Positions 18,143 through 27,063 of a DNA stretch of 64,000 nucleotides are shown here, piece by piece. Position numbers and translations under genes: made by a program. The stretch's first letter is position 1; each line of letters opens with the position of its first letter. The notes under the pieces were generated by a model. The model did not search any database. It saw nothing but the letters and a program-made list of their open reading frames with translations, and was not told where the DNA came from. The stretch lies in contig JAJPIF010000014.1 of NCBI GenBank assembly GCA_021324885.1, forward strand, positions 62,001 through 126,000, in the 5' to 3' direction. Source of the stretch: Pseudomonadota bacterium. GTDB lineage: Bacteria > Desulfobacterota > Binatia > Binatales > Binataceae.

Positions 18143-19392
18143 ATTGGCTGCGTGACCTGGCGCTTGCCGGGATTTTTATCTCCGCCGGTTATTACGCCGC
18201 CACCGTTGCCGCGGCCTATCGATTCAGAAAACGGGCGTCGGCGCCGCCGCGCCCGCTGCCGAAAATCGCGCCGCGCGCCGTCCTGCTGAAACCGCTTCAC
18301 GGCGTCAACGACAGCCTGGCCGATAACCTGCTGAGCTTCATGGAGGTCGATTATCCGCGCAAGGAATACGTGTTCGGCGTCTCCAGTTACGAGGATCCGG
18401 CTGTTCACGTCCCGTTGGCGATCAAGCCGCGCTATCAGACCTCGCAGATCACGCTGACCGTGGGCGGCGATCCATCGGCGGCCAACCGCAAAATCGGCAA
18501 GCTGATCCGGATGGTGCCGCGCGCCACAAGGCCCGATGTTTTCGTCCTCAGCGACGCTGACATCGCCGTCGAAACCGATTATCTGCGCCGCGTGATCGGC
18601 GACCTGTACGCGGACGACAAACTGGGGCTGGTCACCTGCGCGTACCGCGCGCGGCCCTCCCGCCCCGACCTCGGCGGGCGCCTGGAGGCGCTTTATATCA
18701 ACACCGACTTCATGCCGATGGCGATACTGGCGGACACCTTCGAGCCGCTCCATTACGCTTTCGGCGCGACCATCGCCATCAAACGCGAGGTGCTGGAGGA
18801 AATCGGCGGCTTCGAAGCGATCAAGGATCTGCTCGCCGACGATTTCCATCTGGGAAACCGCGCCGTCCAGCACGGCTATAAAATCGGCCTTTCCAGCGCC
18901 CTGGTGACAATCGTCCCGGGCGAGCGCACCTTCTCCGATTTCTGGCACCATCAATTGCGATGGGCCCGGACCTATCGCACCGTGCGCCCGATAAGCCTCG
19001 GCACCATTCTCACCCACGGTCCCTTCTGGGCCGTGCTGCTGGTGCTCAGTGGCGGATTGAGCGCGGGCTCAATTGCGATTGCGGCGGCGGCGGTCGCGGC
19101 ACGGCTGGCGATGGGCGCGGCGATGATCAAGGGTCTGGCCAGGCTGCCCTTGTCGCTGTCGGATCTCGGCCTTCTGATCGTTAAGGACTTCTGCATCACG
19201 GGAATCTGGTTCGCGAGCCTGCTTGGCAACACCGTGCGATGGGGCCAGCGGCAGTACAGGATCACTGCGGACGGCCGCCTCGAAGAGATCCGCTCGCAGG
19301 CAATCCAACCGGCTCAGGAGGCTTCCCAGCGTCAAGCGCTGAGCGCGATGGCGTCCCCTGAAATCTCAGACGCTTCGCCCGGTACCCGCTGA
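18139..19392 (+). CDS. hpnI: Hopanoid biosynthesis glycosyltransferase HpnI
   Basis: 417 residues, a membrane-anchored GT2/GT21 enzyme related to ceramide glucosyltransferase. It has an N-terminal membrane helix (about 7-28), the LLKPLHGVND start of the catalytic domain, the DxD-like SDADIAVE, a third acidic motif in LADDFHLG and the HHQLRWAR motif. In this last motif histidine occupies the place of the Q/R of the usual (Q/R)XXRW. Hydrophobic C-terminal helices follow. HpnI adds N-acetylglucosamine to bacteriohopanetetrol, the first step towards glucosaminyl and cyclitol-ether hopanoids. I start at the ATG of MNWLRD rather than the GTG three codons upstream. The gene ends 35 bp from a convergent acyl-CoA dehydrogenase gene. 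Confidence 0.92.
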   Translation: MNWLRDLALAGIFISAGYYAATVAAAYRFRKRASAPPRPLPKIAPRAVLLKPLHGVNDSLADNLLSFMEVDYPRKEYVFGVSSYEDPAVHVPLAIKPRYQTSQITLTVGGDPSAANRKIGKLIRMVPRATRPDVFVLSDADIAVETDYLRRVIGDLYADDKLGLVTCAYRARPSRPDLGGRLEALYINTDFMPMAILADTFEPLHYAFGATIAIKREVLEEIGGFEAIKDLLADDFHLGNRAVQHGYKIGLSSALVTIVPGERTFSDFWHHQLRWARTYRTVRPISLGTILTHGPFWAVLLVLSGGLSAGSIAIAAAAVAARLAMGAAMIKGLARLPLSLSDLGLLIVKDFCITGIWFASLLGNTVRWGQRQYRITADGRLEEIRSQAIQPAQEASQRQALSAMASPEISDASPGTR

Positions 19393-19427
19393 CTTCGGTT
19401 GACCGCAAAGTTCATCGCCCTCAAATT

Positions 19428-20612
19428 CTACCAGCGAGGTTTGGTGTCGAGCGGGACGCCGAGTGCGACCTTGCCGATAAATTCGCGGGCGCGGGTGTTG
19501 GATAGGGGATGGTTGATGCCGGCGCGGACGTCGCGAAACAGCCGCTCGAGCGGGTTGCGGCGCAAAAAACCGTGCGCTCCGGCGATCTCCATACAGTAGT
19601 CAACGATCCGGATCGCGTTGTTCACGGCTGCATACTTGGCGGTAATCAGGCGCGCCAGCCCCTGTTCGCCGGTGAATGATTCCCGATTTTCCACGTAATC
19701 GCGCGCCGTCGTCAGATACAGCGCGCGTGACTGCGCCAGCAGCACTTGTGCATCCGCGAACGCGAATTGGACGCCCGGCAAATAATTTATCGGCCGCTCC
19801 AGCATAAAGGGCTTGTGGCGCTGCGCGAATTCGCGGGTGAAATTCAGCGCCGCCGCCGCGACGCCCGTGTACACCGCGGCAATCGAAAGCTCGAACCACG
19901 CGAAAAGCGATATCGCTTCAGCGCCCAGCGGACCGACCGGACGCGGATCGGCCATCGCAGCGGCCGGCACGCGCACGTCCTTCAGGATCAAATCGTGGCT
20001 GGCGGTCGCGCGCATCCCCATCGCGTCCCAGCTTTCGATCAGTTGGAGACCCGGCGTGGTGCGTCCGACCACGAAGGTGGCGGAGCACAATTGTCCGTTG
20101 TTCTCCACCGTCGCCATCACCATGAAGTAATCCACCACCGGAGACAGGCTGGTGAACACCTTGCGCCCGTTGAGCACGTAGGCTTCGCCGTCGCGATGCG
20201 CCCTGGTGGCGAACAGTCCCCAATCGCCGCCGCCCTCGGGTTCACTGAGTCCGCCGCCGATAATCTTTCGCTGCCGGCCGACCAATTCAAGGAACAAGCC
20301 CTGCTCCGGACGCTCCTGTGGCGCGGCCCGTTCGACCATGCTGCCGAGGCCGAACAGATGCATGTTGATGGCGAGGGCGGTGGCGCCGCATCCCTGGGCC
20401 AGCCGCTCCTGGCAAGTCACGAAATCCAGCAGGTTCGCGCCCAGTCCGCCGTAACGTTCGGGAATCACCAGCGCGGTGTAACCTGATTGCTTCAGGGCCT
20501 CGATATTCTCGAAGGGAAAACTGTTTTCGCGATCGTAGCGCTCAGCGCGGGCGGCAAACTCGTCAGCGAGTTTCGCGGCCAGTTCAAGGAGTTGCTTTTG
20601 CTTATCGGACAT
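19428..20612 (-). CDS. Acyl-CoA dehydrogenase family flavoprotein (DszC-like branch)
   Basis: 394 residues. The N-terminal helical domain, the middle beta domain (GGGLSEPEGGGDWG, DYFMVMATVE, ASHDLILKDVRVP) and the C-terminal helical domain are complete. The position of the usual catalytic glutamate (the EGT motif) is replaced by GINHPLSNTRAREF. This is the pattern of type-2 acyl-CoA dehydrogenase or DszC/flavin monooxygenase-like members rather than true beta-oxidation enzymes. The substrate is unknown. The open frame continues upstream to 21278 through the ABC1 kinase gene, but that part is out-of-frame coding noise. The ATG at 20612 (MSDKQKQLLE) gives the normal domain start. Confidence 0.88.
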   Translation of the reverse strand: MSDKQKQLLELAAKLADEFAARAERYDRENSFPFENIEALKQSGYTALVIPERYGGLGANLLDFVTCQERLAQGCGATALAINMHLFGLGSMVERAAPQERPEQGLFLELVGRQRKIIGGGLSEPEGGGDWGLFATRAHRDGEAYVLNGRKVFTSLSPVVDYFMVMATVENNGQLCSATFVVGRTTPGLQLIESWDAMGMRATASHDLILKDVRVPAAAMADPRPVGPLGAEAISLFAWFELSIAAVYTGVAAAALNFTREFAQRHKPFMLERPINYLPGVQFAFADAQVLLAQSRALYLTTARDYVENRESFTGEQGLARLITAKYAAVNNAIRIVDYCMEIAGAHGFLRRNPLERLFRDVRAGINHPLSNTRAREFIGKVALGVPLDTKPRW

Positions 20613-20761
20613 CCGTAAATCCTGCGCCCCAAACCTTCGGGAAGACTGCGCCCGATCATGGCGCAAAATTCGTGCAGAATGCCAGCAGAACACCGAAATC
20701 CGCGAAATATCCCGACACCATCGCCAAGGAGTTGGAAAATCGATGCGTTCTTCCGGACATT

Positions 20762-22129
20762 TCATGCGCCGCGGGCGCCGCTCTTTCTCCTCGCTCCCAT
20801 CAGCGCATAAGGCATCATCGTCTGCATCATATCGACCTTCGAATCCAGGCTCTTGCCCAGACCGCTGAGCAGACCCATCACGCGGCTGACCAGCAGAATA
20901 TCTCCCGGCACTTCGACGATCGGGTTGGCGTGCAGCGCGCGCGGCAGTTCGTCGGACATCTCCTTCATCAGGTCCTGATCGGCATAGGCCTTGCCGCGCC
21001 GCACGACGTTGCCGACCAAAAGGTCCGAAACCTTGACCATCCCCTCCAATGAGCCGTCGCGCGTCCTGAATCCGAGGTCGGCAAAGGCTTGCATGATTGC
21101 GGCCTGATCGGAGGTCAGGACGGCGAGGGTAAGGCGCACGATGCCTTCGCGGAAGGCGGGCGGAAAGTCCTTGGCGAGGCCGAAATCCAACAGGATCAGC
21201 CTGGGCCCCGGCTGCACCAGGATATTGCCGGGATGGGGATCGGCCTGGAAAAACCCGTCGCGCAGAATCTGTTCGCAATAGATCTCGACCAGTTTCTGCG
21301 CAACCTGATGACGATCGATATTGGAGTCCTTGAGTTCGGTGATTTTCACCCCTTCCATGAATTCCATCGTGAGCACGCGGCGCGAGCTGTATTCCCAGTA
21401 AATCTTCGGCACCGCCACGTCAGGACGCGCCGCGAAGTTGCGCGCGATCCGCTCGCAGTTGCGTCCCTCGTTGATGAAGTCGAGTTCGAGGGGGATGTAT
21501 TTGAGCATCTCGCGCGCAACCACGGTGAAATCGAAATGCGGCTCCAGCCACGCCAGGATTCTCAGCACGAACGTCAGGTTGCGCAGATCAGCATGGACGC
21601 GCGACTCGATTCCGGGATATTGCACCTTGACGGCGCATCGGCGCCCGTCCGCCAGCCGCGCCTCGTGCACCTGGGCCAGCGAAGCGGACGCGATCGGCCG
21701 CTCATCGAAAAAGGCAAAGATGGCTTGCAGCGGCTTGCCCAATTCGCGCTCGATCTGGGCGCGGATCATTGCGAAGGGGCGCGGAGGAACGCGGTCATGC
21801 AGCACCGACAGAGTGTTCACCCATTCATCGGGCAGGATATCGGCGCGCGTACCGATGAACTGGCAGGTCTTGATCAGAAGACCTTCGAGCTTGATCGCAG
21901 TACGGTACAGCGCGCGCGCCGACCTGAGGTCATGACGCCGGTAGCGCTGGGCGGATTTGGCGCCGCTGACGAAGCGGCTCCATAACTGAATCGCTTTGTA
22001 ACCGGCATAAACCCGTGTCGCCAGGATCAGGACGATCGCGAACCGCCACATCCGCTCCCATCGTCCCACTTCTTCCAGGCTATAGCCGAAATTGCGGGTT
22101 ATGGTTTTGCTGCTGTTGGTAACTGACAC
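20762..22129 (-). CDS. ABC1/UbiB atypical kinase family protein
   Basis: About 455 residues of the AarF/UbiB/ABC1 family. Visible motifs are the alanine-rich loop ASASLAQVHEA, the lysine in CAVKVQYPG, the catalytic-loop DPHPGN and the metal-binding DFGLAK. The family N-terminal KxGQ motif appears as KTCQ, with cysteine for glycine. UbiB-type proteins are membrane-associated ATPases needed for ubiquinone synthesis or lipid handling. A hydrophobic stretch WRFAIVLILATRVYAGY lies near the N-terminus. The start is uncertain: I take the GTG at 22129, while an ATG 26 codons later (MWRFAIV) is possible. The open frame to 22285 is less likely. Confidence 0.85.
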   Translation of the reverse strand: MSVTNSSKTITRNFGYSLEEVGRWERMWRFAIVLILATRVYAGYKAIQLWSRFVSGAKSAQRYRRHDLRSARALYRTAIKLEGLLIKTCQFIGTRADILPDEWVNTLSVLHDRVPPRPFAMIRAQIERELGKPLQAIFAFFDERPIASASLAQVHEARLADGRRCAVKVQYPGIESRVHADLRNLTFVLRILAWLEPHFDFTVVAREMLKYIPLELDFINEGRNCERIARNFAARPDVAVPKIYWEYSSRRVLTMEFMEGVKITELKDSNIDRHQVAQKLVEIYCEQILRDGFFQADPHPGNILVQPGPRLILLDFGLAKDFPPAFREGIVRLTLAVLTSDQAAIMQAFADLGFRTRDGSLEGMVKVSDLLVGNVVRRGKAYADQDLMKEMSDELPRALHANPIVEVPGDILLVSRVMGLLSGLGKSLDSKVDMMQTMMPYALMGARRKSGARGA

Positions 22130-22407
22130 ACCACTATTCGTATCCAGGGTGACTCCGATTTTGCATCCAGGGCGACCCCGTGAGCCGCCCGCGCGATAAA
22201 TTCGCCGACACGCCCACTGTCGCCGCAAGCCGTCCCGGCATATTGTTGGTTTGGCGTCCAAACCTTCCGGGTCGCTCGAAAGCAAACCGGTGGCGTCAGC
22301 GTTGATTGTACTTGAACGCGGAATTTACTTACAGTCGAACGGTCCGGCGATCGCGTGATCGGCGGGCGTGCGCGGCAATCCCGAGGGTCTGGCCGGATTC
22401 GATTTGA

Positions 22408-23754
22408 ATGACAGCGCAAAACACAACTGAAGTCCCGGACGCGAAGCTGGCGGATCGGCGGGGTCCGATCATCAGCCGGATCACGCGGCGTTACTATGTG
22501 CTGTGGTGGGTTTACGCGTTTGGCGGCGGGTTTGTGTTCGGCGTCTATCCCCTGTTTTTGCGATCGCGGGGACTGTCGGAACTGGAGACCAACAGCGTCC
22601 TGGCAACTTACTTCCTGGTGACGTTTCTCACCGATGTTCCCACCGGGGCCTTTGCCGACGCGCTCAGCCGGCGCGCGGCCTTCGTGCTCGGATGCTCGCT
22701 GCGCACATTTTCCTTCGCGCTGTATTTTTTCGCCCATCATTATCTATTGTTCCTGCTCGCCGAGAGCATCGACGCCGTCGGCACCACCTTTTGCAACGGC
22801 GCGATCGACGCGTGGGCGGTGGACTCGCTCGACCACGCCGGTTTCACCGGGCTGAAGGATCGAATCTTCTCGCGCGTATCTCAGCTCACCACCGCCGGAT
22901 GGCTGCTCTCCGCGATGATTGGTTCGTACGTGGCCAACGTCAATCTCGCGTGGCCATGGCTCCTTGGCTCTGCCGGATACCTGACCAGCCTGTTCGTGGG
23001 CGCGGCGCTGATGCGCGGAGGCCCGGAGAAAATCGCGGCGCGCCCGGCGCTGGCCGAATTGATTTACCAAGTGGCCCAGCGCACGCGCGGTGGGTTGCGC
23101 GACGGATTTAGCATCCGTCCGGTCCTGCTGCTGGCGCTGGCCGGCGCGGTCCAGGTGGCGGCCTGGGCGCCATACTTTATGTTCTGGCCCCAGTATTTTC
23201 ATGAAAACCTCGGCGTCGCGATCTGGATGATCGGATGGCTTTACTGCCTCTTCAGCACCGGACGGCTAACCGGCGCCGAATTGATCGTGCGGTTTCAGCC
23301 GGCGAGCTCCAACCGCGCGTCATTGTTAACGATGCTTGCGCTGGGCACCGGGAGCATGCTGCTGGGCGCCGCGCTGACGCACAACCTGGAAGCGACGCTG
23401 GCGATGCTGTTCGCGATGAACATGTGCAGCGGGGCGCTGCAACCGGTCAGCCAGGCCTGGATCAACGAACATCTGGAGGCGCGCAACCGCGCCACGCTGC
23501 TGTCGTTTCAAAGCACGTTCGCGACCTTTGGCGGTGCGATGGGCCTGCTGCTGTGCGGATGGATATCTGATCGGCATGGACTGCTGGCGGGATGGACCGC
23601 GGCGGGAGTGATCGGCTTGTGCCCGGCGGTCTTTTACTGGATGCTGCGGGGCGAAAAGGTGCGCGGCGCGGCGATGCCCGAGTCCGCCGCTGAGACGCGT
23701 CAGGCAGCGCAGACCCGTCGCGCGGCGGCCGACGCTTCGTCCGTCGCGCAATAG
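22408..23754 (+). CDS. MFS transporter
   Basis: 448 residues with about twelve hydrophobic segments and the major facilitator pattern between helices 2 and 3 (DVPTGAFADALSRRAAF, a motif-A-like loop). The cytoplasmic N-terminus runs to about residue 25. There is no neighbour that reveals the substrate; the gene is divergent from the ABC1 kinase and convergent with the sugar-isomerase-like gene. The last ~30 residues are Ala/Arg-rich and probably disordered. The ATG at 22408 gives a normal N-terminal length. Confidence 0.85.
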   Translation: MTAQNTTEVPDAKLADRRGPIISRITRRYYVLWWVYAFGGGFVFGVYPLFLRSRGLSELETNSVLATYFLVTFLTDVPTGAFADALSRRAAFVLGCSLRTFSFALYFFAHHYLLFLLAESIDAVGTTFCNGAIDAWAVDSLDHAGFTGLKDRIFSRVSQLTTAGWLLSAMIGSYVANVNLAWPWLLGSAGYLTSLFVGAALMRGGPEKIAARPALAELIYQVAQRTRGGLRDGFSIRPVLLLALAGAVQVAAWAPYFMFWPQYFHENLGVAIWMIGWLYCLFSTGRLTGAELIVRFQPASSNRASLLTMLALGTGSMLLGAALTHNLEATLAMLFAMNMCSGALQPVSQAWINEHLEARNRATLLSFQSTFATFGGAMGLLLCGWISDRHGLLAGWTAAGVIGLCPAVFYWMLRGEKVRGAAMPESAAETRQAAQTRRAAADASSVAQ

Positions 23755-23816
23755 CTCGTGACTATTGCATCCATAGCAACACAGCGGTGAGGCTTGCGCC
23801 GGTTGCGTTGAGCGGC

Positions 23817-24689
23817 TCAAGGCTGGCGGGCGCGGCTGATTACTTCCTTGCTGCTGTCGTACGCGGTTCGGGCCGCCTCCGCAATCGGAAGTTCCTGCTG
23901 CTGCGGTGAGATGATCTCCACCGAGATGGGTGCGTTGACGCCAATCTGATCGAGCAGGCGGACAAAGTCGATCAGCGGAAACACTCCCTTGCCCGGCGCA
24001 CATCGATGGAGCGTGTCATACAGCATATCCGTCTGGCTGGCGGCCATCCTGGGCGCATCGTCGAACTGTATGGCCACGATTTGATCGGGCGGCACGCAAC
24101 GCAGCGTCGCGGCGTCGGCGCCGCTGTGGAAATAATGCCACGAATCAACCAGCAGCCCGCCGTTGCGCCGCCCGGCCATCCGGCAGATTTCCCACGCCGT
24201 TGCGGGGTCGGGGATTCCAGTCCAGGGTAGAAATTCGATGGCGACGAGCAGTCCATGGGCCGCTGCGCGATCGCACAGCGCCGCGAATCGCTCCGCCGCT
24301 GCTTCGATCGGCTCCATCTCGGGGGCTGGGCGCAACTCCCCGACGTTGATGTGCCGCGGGCCGAAAGTATCGGCCATCCGGTACATCCGATCTTCGATTT
24401 TACGTGCTGCCGCGCCGCGCTCACCGCCATGCGCCCAGTCGGAGACGAACTCCAATTCGGCGATGCCAATCCCATGGTCATTGAGAATGGAGCGCATTTC
24501 CGCGTCGCTTAATCCTGCCGCCCGGCAGGTATCGTAATCCTCCGCTGTCCAACCGATCCCGGCAAAACCCGCCGCAGCGGCCGCCGCCACGCGCTGCGCA
24601 AAGGAATGGCGCGCCGGCTTCATCACATCGGCGCCTGAAATCGTGTAATGGCTGGCAATCAGATCATCGGGACCAAGCGCGCGGTCCAT
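23817..24689 (-). CDS. Sugar phosphate isomerase/epimerase (xylose-isomerase-like TIM barrel)
   Basis: 290 residues of the AP endonuclease 2/xylose isomerase-like TIM barrel family (PF01261). Candidate metal ligands are the Glu in LAELEFVSDWAHGG-type strand, the Glu in LLVAIEFLPWT, the Asp and His in LLVDSWHYFHSG and the Glu near the C-terminus in ISVEIISP. Family members isomerise or dehydrate sugars, inositol or shikimate compounds, and the substrate cannot be assigned. It is a single gene between an MFS transporter and the VWA protein. Confidence 0.82.
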   Translation of the reverse strand: MDRALGPDDLIASHYTISGADVMKPARHSFAQRVAAAAAAGFAGIGWTAEDYDTCRAAGLSDAEMRSILNDHGIGIAELEFVSDWAHGGERGAAARKIEDRMYRMADTFGPRHINVGELRPAPEMEPIEAAAERFAALCDRAAAHGLLVAIEFLPWTGIPDPATAWEICRMAGRRNGGLLVDSWHYFHSGADAATLRCVPPDQIVAIQFDDAPRMAASQTDMLYDTLHRCAPGKGVFPLIDFVRLLDQIGVNAPISVEIISPQQQELPIAEAARTAYDSSKEVISRARQP

Positions 24690-24765
24690 TGGGATCTCCT
24701 CGAATCTTAACCTGCAGCGTTCCCCATCCTCATTCGGTCAGAAAGAAGGCAAAGGATGAGGCGGT

Positions 24766-25935
24766 CTAGCCGGGACCGCCCTCCGCCGCGGCCGTCTCCG
24801 TACCGTGGTTTACGGTCAGACCTTTGCGCACGCGCACACGCAGCGTGGGACGGCCGGGAACCTCGACCTTGAGGCTGCGATAGCCGCCGCGTTCCGGATC
24901 GGGAGAGGTAAATCCGAGGGTGTACTGCTGGCGCAACTCCTCGCTGATCGATTTGGTCGCCTGGCTCAGCAACTCGCCGTCTCCCACCTCGCGGATGATG
25001 TAGGTCTTGGCTCCGGTTTCGGTGGACAGGATCTGGAGCGTGCGGGCGTCAACCCGGTCGTCGGAAGAGCCGCCCAGCAAAAAGGGACCAAAGACAACGC
25101 CGATGCCGGGCGTTGACACATTGGGATCGCCGATTCCGATCGAATACACCAGCACGCCCTGACGCCGGGCCTGCGCGACCACCTGGTCGATGCTCGACGA
25201 GCTGGCCGTATCCATCCCGTCGGTGACGACGAGCAGCGCCTTTTTATCGTAGCGCCCGCGCTGCACCATTATCAGGCCGTCGAGAATAACGTCGTACAGC
25301 GCCGTGCGTCCGTAAGCATGCAGCAGTGCCAGCCGGCTCATCACCGCCGCATGATCGGTAGTGAATGGCTGGAGCAGGTAGGGGTTGTCAGAAAAGGCAA
25401 ACAGAAAAACGTCGTCGCGGGGATTGAGATCGTTGATAAACTCGGCAATCGCGGCTTTGGCCTGAGGGATTTTGGGTTCCATGCTGCCCGAAGTATCGAC
25501 CAGGATGCCGATCGAAACTGGAGCGTTAAGGTCCTTGCGGAAAAACTCGATGGGACGCTGCTGGCCGTCCTCGTAAAGACGGAAATCGTCCTTGGTGAGG
25601 TCGGTGATGTGGCTTCCAGTCTGATCAGTCACGGTAACCGTGGCCTGAGCATAGCCCGGCTGCGCGCGAAGTTGGCGCGAAGGAATTTCCAACTCCGGTC
25701 CGACCTGAGGAGCCAGACCCGGAATGGGCGCCGGCAACGCCGCCTGGGGCTGGCGCGGACCCGCCGGTATTTCCAGGACTGAACTGCCGCCTGATCCCTG
25801 GCTGTGGGGTATGATCGGAGCGGGCTCGACCCCGTCCTGTTGCGCCAGGGCGATAGCATACATCAACAATGAAACTGACGTTGCCAAAACCACCAGAGAT
25901 AACGATCTCAGCGCGCCCGTTTTGGTTGCTCTCAC
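24766..25935 (-). CDS. Exported VWA-domain protein (VWFA-related, TIGR03436-like)
   Basis: 389 residues. A signal or anchor segment lies at about 11-31 (LSLVVLATSVSLLMYAIALA), then a Pro-rich stretch, a beta-rich domain with VTVTDQTGSHITDLTKDDF and LYEDGQ, and a von Willebrand A domain (about 150-350). The metal site is intact: DTSGSM, a Thr in GRTALYD and the TDGMD motif. This two-part arrangement is typical of the 'acidobacterial' VWFA-related family, exported proteins of unknown partner binding. The start is a GTG at 25935. It is a single gene flanked by an isomerase-like and a hydrolase gene. Confidence 0.85.
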   Translation of the reverse strand: MRATKTGALRSLSLVVLATSVSLLMYAIALAQQDGVEPAPIIPHSQGSGGSSVLEIPAGPRQPQAALPAPIPGLAPQVGPELEIPSRQLRAQPGYAQATVTVTDQTGSHITDLTKDDFRLYEDGQQRPIEFFRKDLNAPVSIGILVDTSGSMEPKIPQAKAAIAEFINDLNPRDDVFLFAFSDNPYLLQPFTTDHAAVMSRLALLHAYGRTALYDVILDGLIMVQRGRYDKKALLVVTDGMDTASSSSIDQVVAQARRQGVLVYSIGIGDPNVSTPGIGVVFGPFLLGGSSDDRVDARTLQILSTETGAKTYIIREVGDGELLSQATKSISEELRQQYTLGFTSPDPERGGYRSLKVEVPGRPTLRVRVRKGLTVNHGTETAAAEGGPG

Positions 25936-26118
25936 GACGGTTACCCCCGCGTAATCATCTTGCTACTTGCATAGGGTGGCGGCAAGCTACTGCTGTATAC
26001 GCGAGCGCAATCAGCGCAACTTTTTTCCGCAAAGGCGAAGGTGGAGGGAAAGCGCGGTTGACAGGATCCGAGTAATTTGTCCGATTCGGCGCCAATTTCC
26101 TCTCTCAGGATGGGAACC

Positions 26119-27021
26119 ATGACCGCGGCCGAGCCGTGGCACTTTGAGCGGATTTCGCTGCGCAACGGAATCGGGTTGCGCGCCGCGGTGGCGGGCGACG
26201 GTCCGCTGGTCATCATGCTCCATGGTTTTCCCGAGAGCTGGTACTCATGGCGCCATCAGTTGCGCGCCCTGGCGCCCCTTTATAAGTGCGTCGCTCCCGA
26301 ATTGCGCGGCTATGGCGAAAGCGACGCCCCGCACGGAATCCACCACTACCGTGTCGAGGAGTTGGTTGGCGACCTGCGCGGCGTCATCCATCATTTCGGA
26401 TGCGAGCGGGCGGCGGTGATTGGGCATGATTGGGGCGGAGCGATTGCGTGGGTGGCATCGCTTATGCACCCTGAGGTAATTGAACGGCTGGTGATACTGA
26501 ATTGTCCACATCCGCGCCAGATGCGGCGGCTTCTGCGCTCAAATTTCAGGCAGTTGCTCCGCAGTTGGTATATTTTCTTCTTCCAGCTCCCGTGGCTACC
26601 CGAACTGGTACTGCGCGCCGGCAATTTCTTTCTGCCGCTACAGGCGATGCGCGCGGGCGCGGTTCACAAAGAAGCTTTCAGCGATCAGGACCTGGAGCAT
26701 TTCCGCCAGGCGCTAAGCCGGCCCTATGCGCTGACCGCCGCTCTCAATTACTACCGTGCGCTGGCGCGCCGGGATTTGACCGGCGAGCCGCCTGCGGGTC
26801 ATTGGCTGGCGCGAAAAGTGGCGGCGCCGACCCTGCTCATCTGGGGCGAGCAGGACATCGCCTTGACCCGCGAGTTGACCTGCGGGATGGAAGATTTGTT
26901 TGCGCGCGACTTTACCATTAAGTATGTGGCGGACTCCGGTCATTGGGTGCAGCAGGAAAAGCCCGAACTGGTCAATCAATTGATCACCGAGTTTCTCTCC
27001 ACGCCGGTTGCGCAGGCCTGA
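26119..27021 (+). CDS. Alpha/beta hydrolase (epoxide hydrolase/haloalkane dehalogenase-like)
   Basis: 300 residues with an alpha/beta hydrolase fold. The oxyanion motif is HGFPESW, and the nucleophile is an aspartate in GHDWGGAIAW, as in epoxide hydrolases and dehalogenases rather than esterases. The late acidic residue is in WGEQDIAL, and the catalytic histidine is in DSGHWVQQEKP. The cap domain lies at about 135-215. It is cytosolic. The ATG at 26119 (MTAAEPW) has an AGGATGGGA ribosome binding site just upstream; an in-frame ATG at 26110 and a TTG at 26077 are alternatives. Confidence 0.87.
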   Translation: MTAAEPWHFERISLRNGIGLRAAVAGDGPLVIMLHGFPESWYSWRHQLRALAPLYKCVAPELRGYGESDAPHGIHHYRVEELVGDLRGVIHHFGCERAAVIGHDWGGAIAWVASLMHPEVIERLVILNCPHPRQMRRLLRSNFRQLLRSWYIFFFQLPWLPELVLRAGNFFLPLQAMRAGAVHKEAFSDQDLEHFRQALSRPYALTAALNYYRALARRDLTGEPPAGHWLARKVAAPTLLIWGEQDIALTRELTCGMEDLFARDFTIKYVADSGHWVQQEKPELVNQLITEFLSTPVAQA

Positions 27022-27063
27022 ACCATTGATGTGCAGCCATTGCCAGGTTTTGAAGGGTAACTG

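Noticed and set aside
20613-21278. N-terminal extension of the acyl-CoA dehydrogenase frame
   Set aside because: This part runs out of frame through the ABC1 kinase gene; the true start is MSDKQKQLLE at 20612.
21089-21985. 298-aa open frame on the plus strand
   Set aside because: Antisense to the ABC1 kinase, whose motifs are intact.
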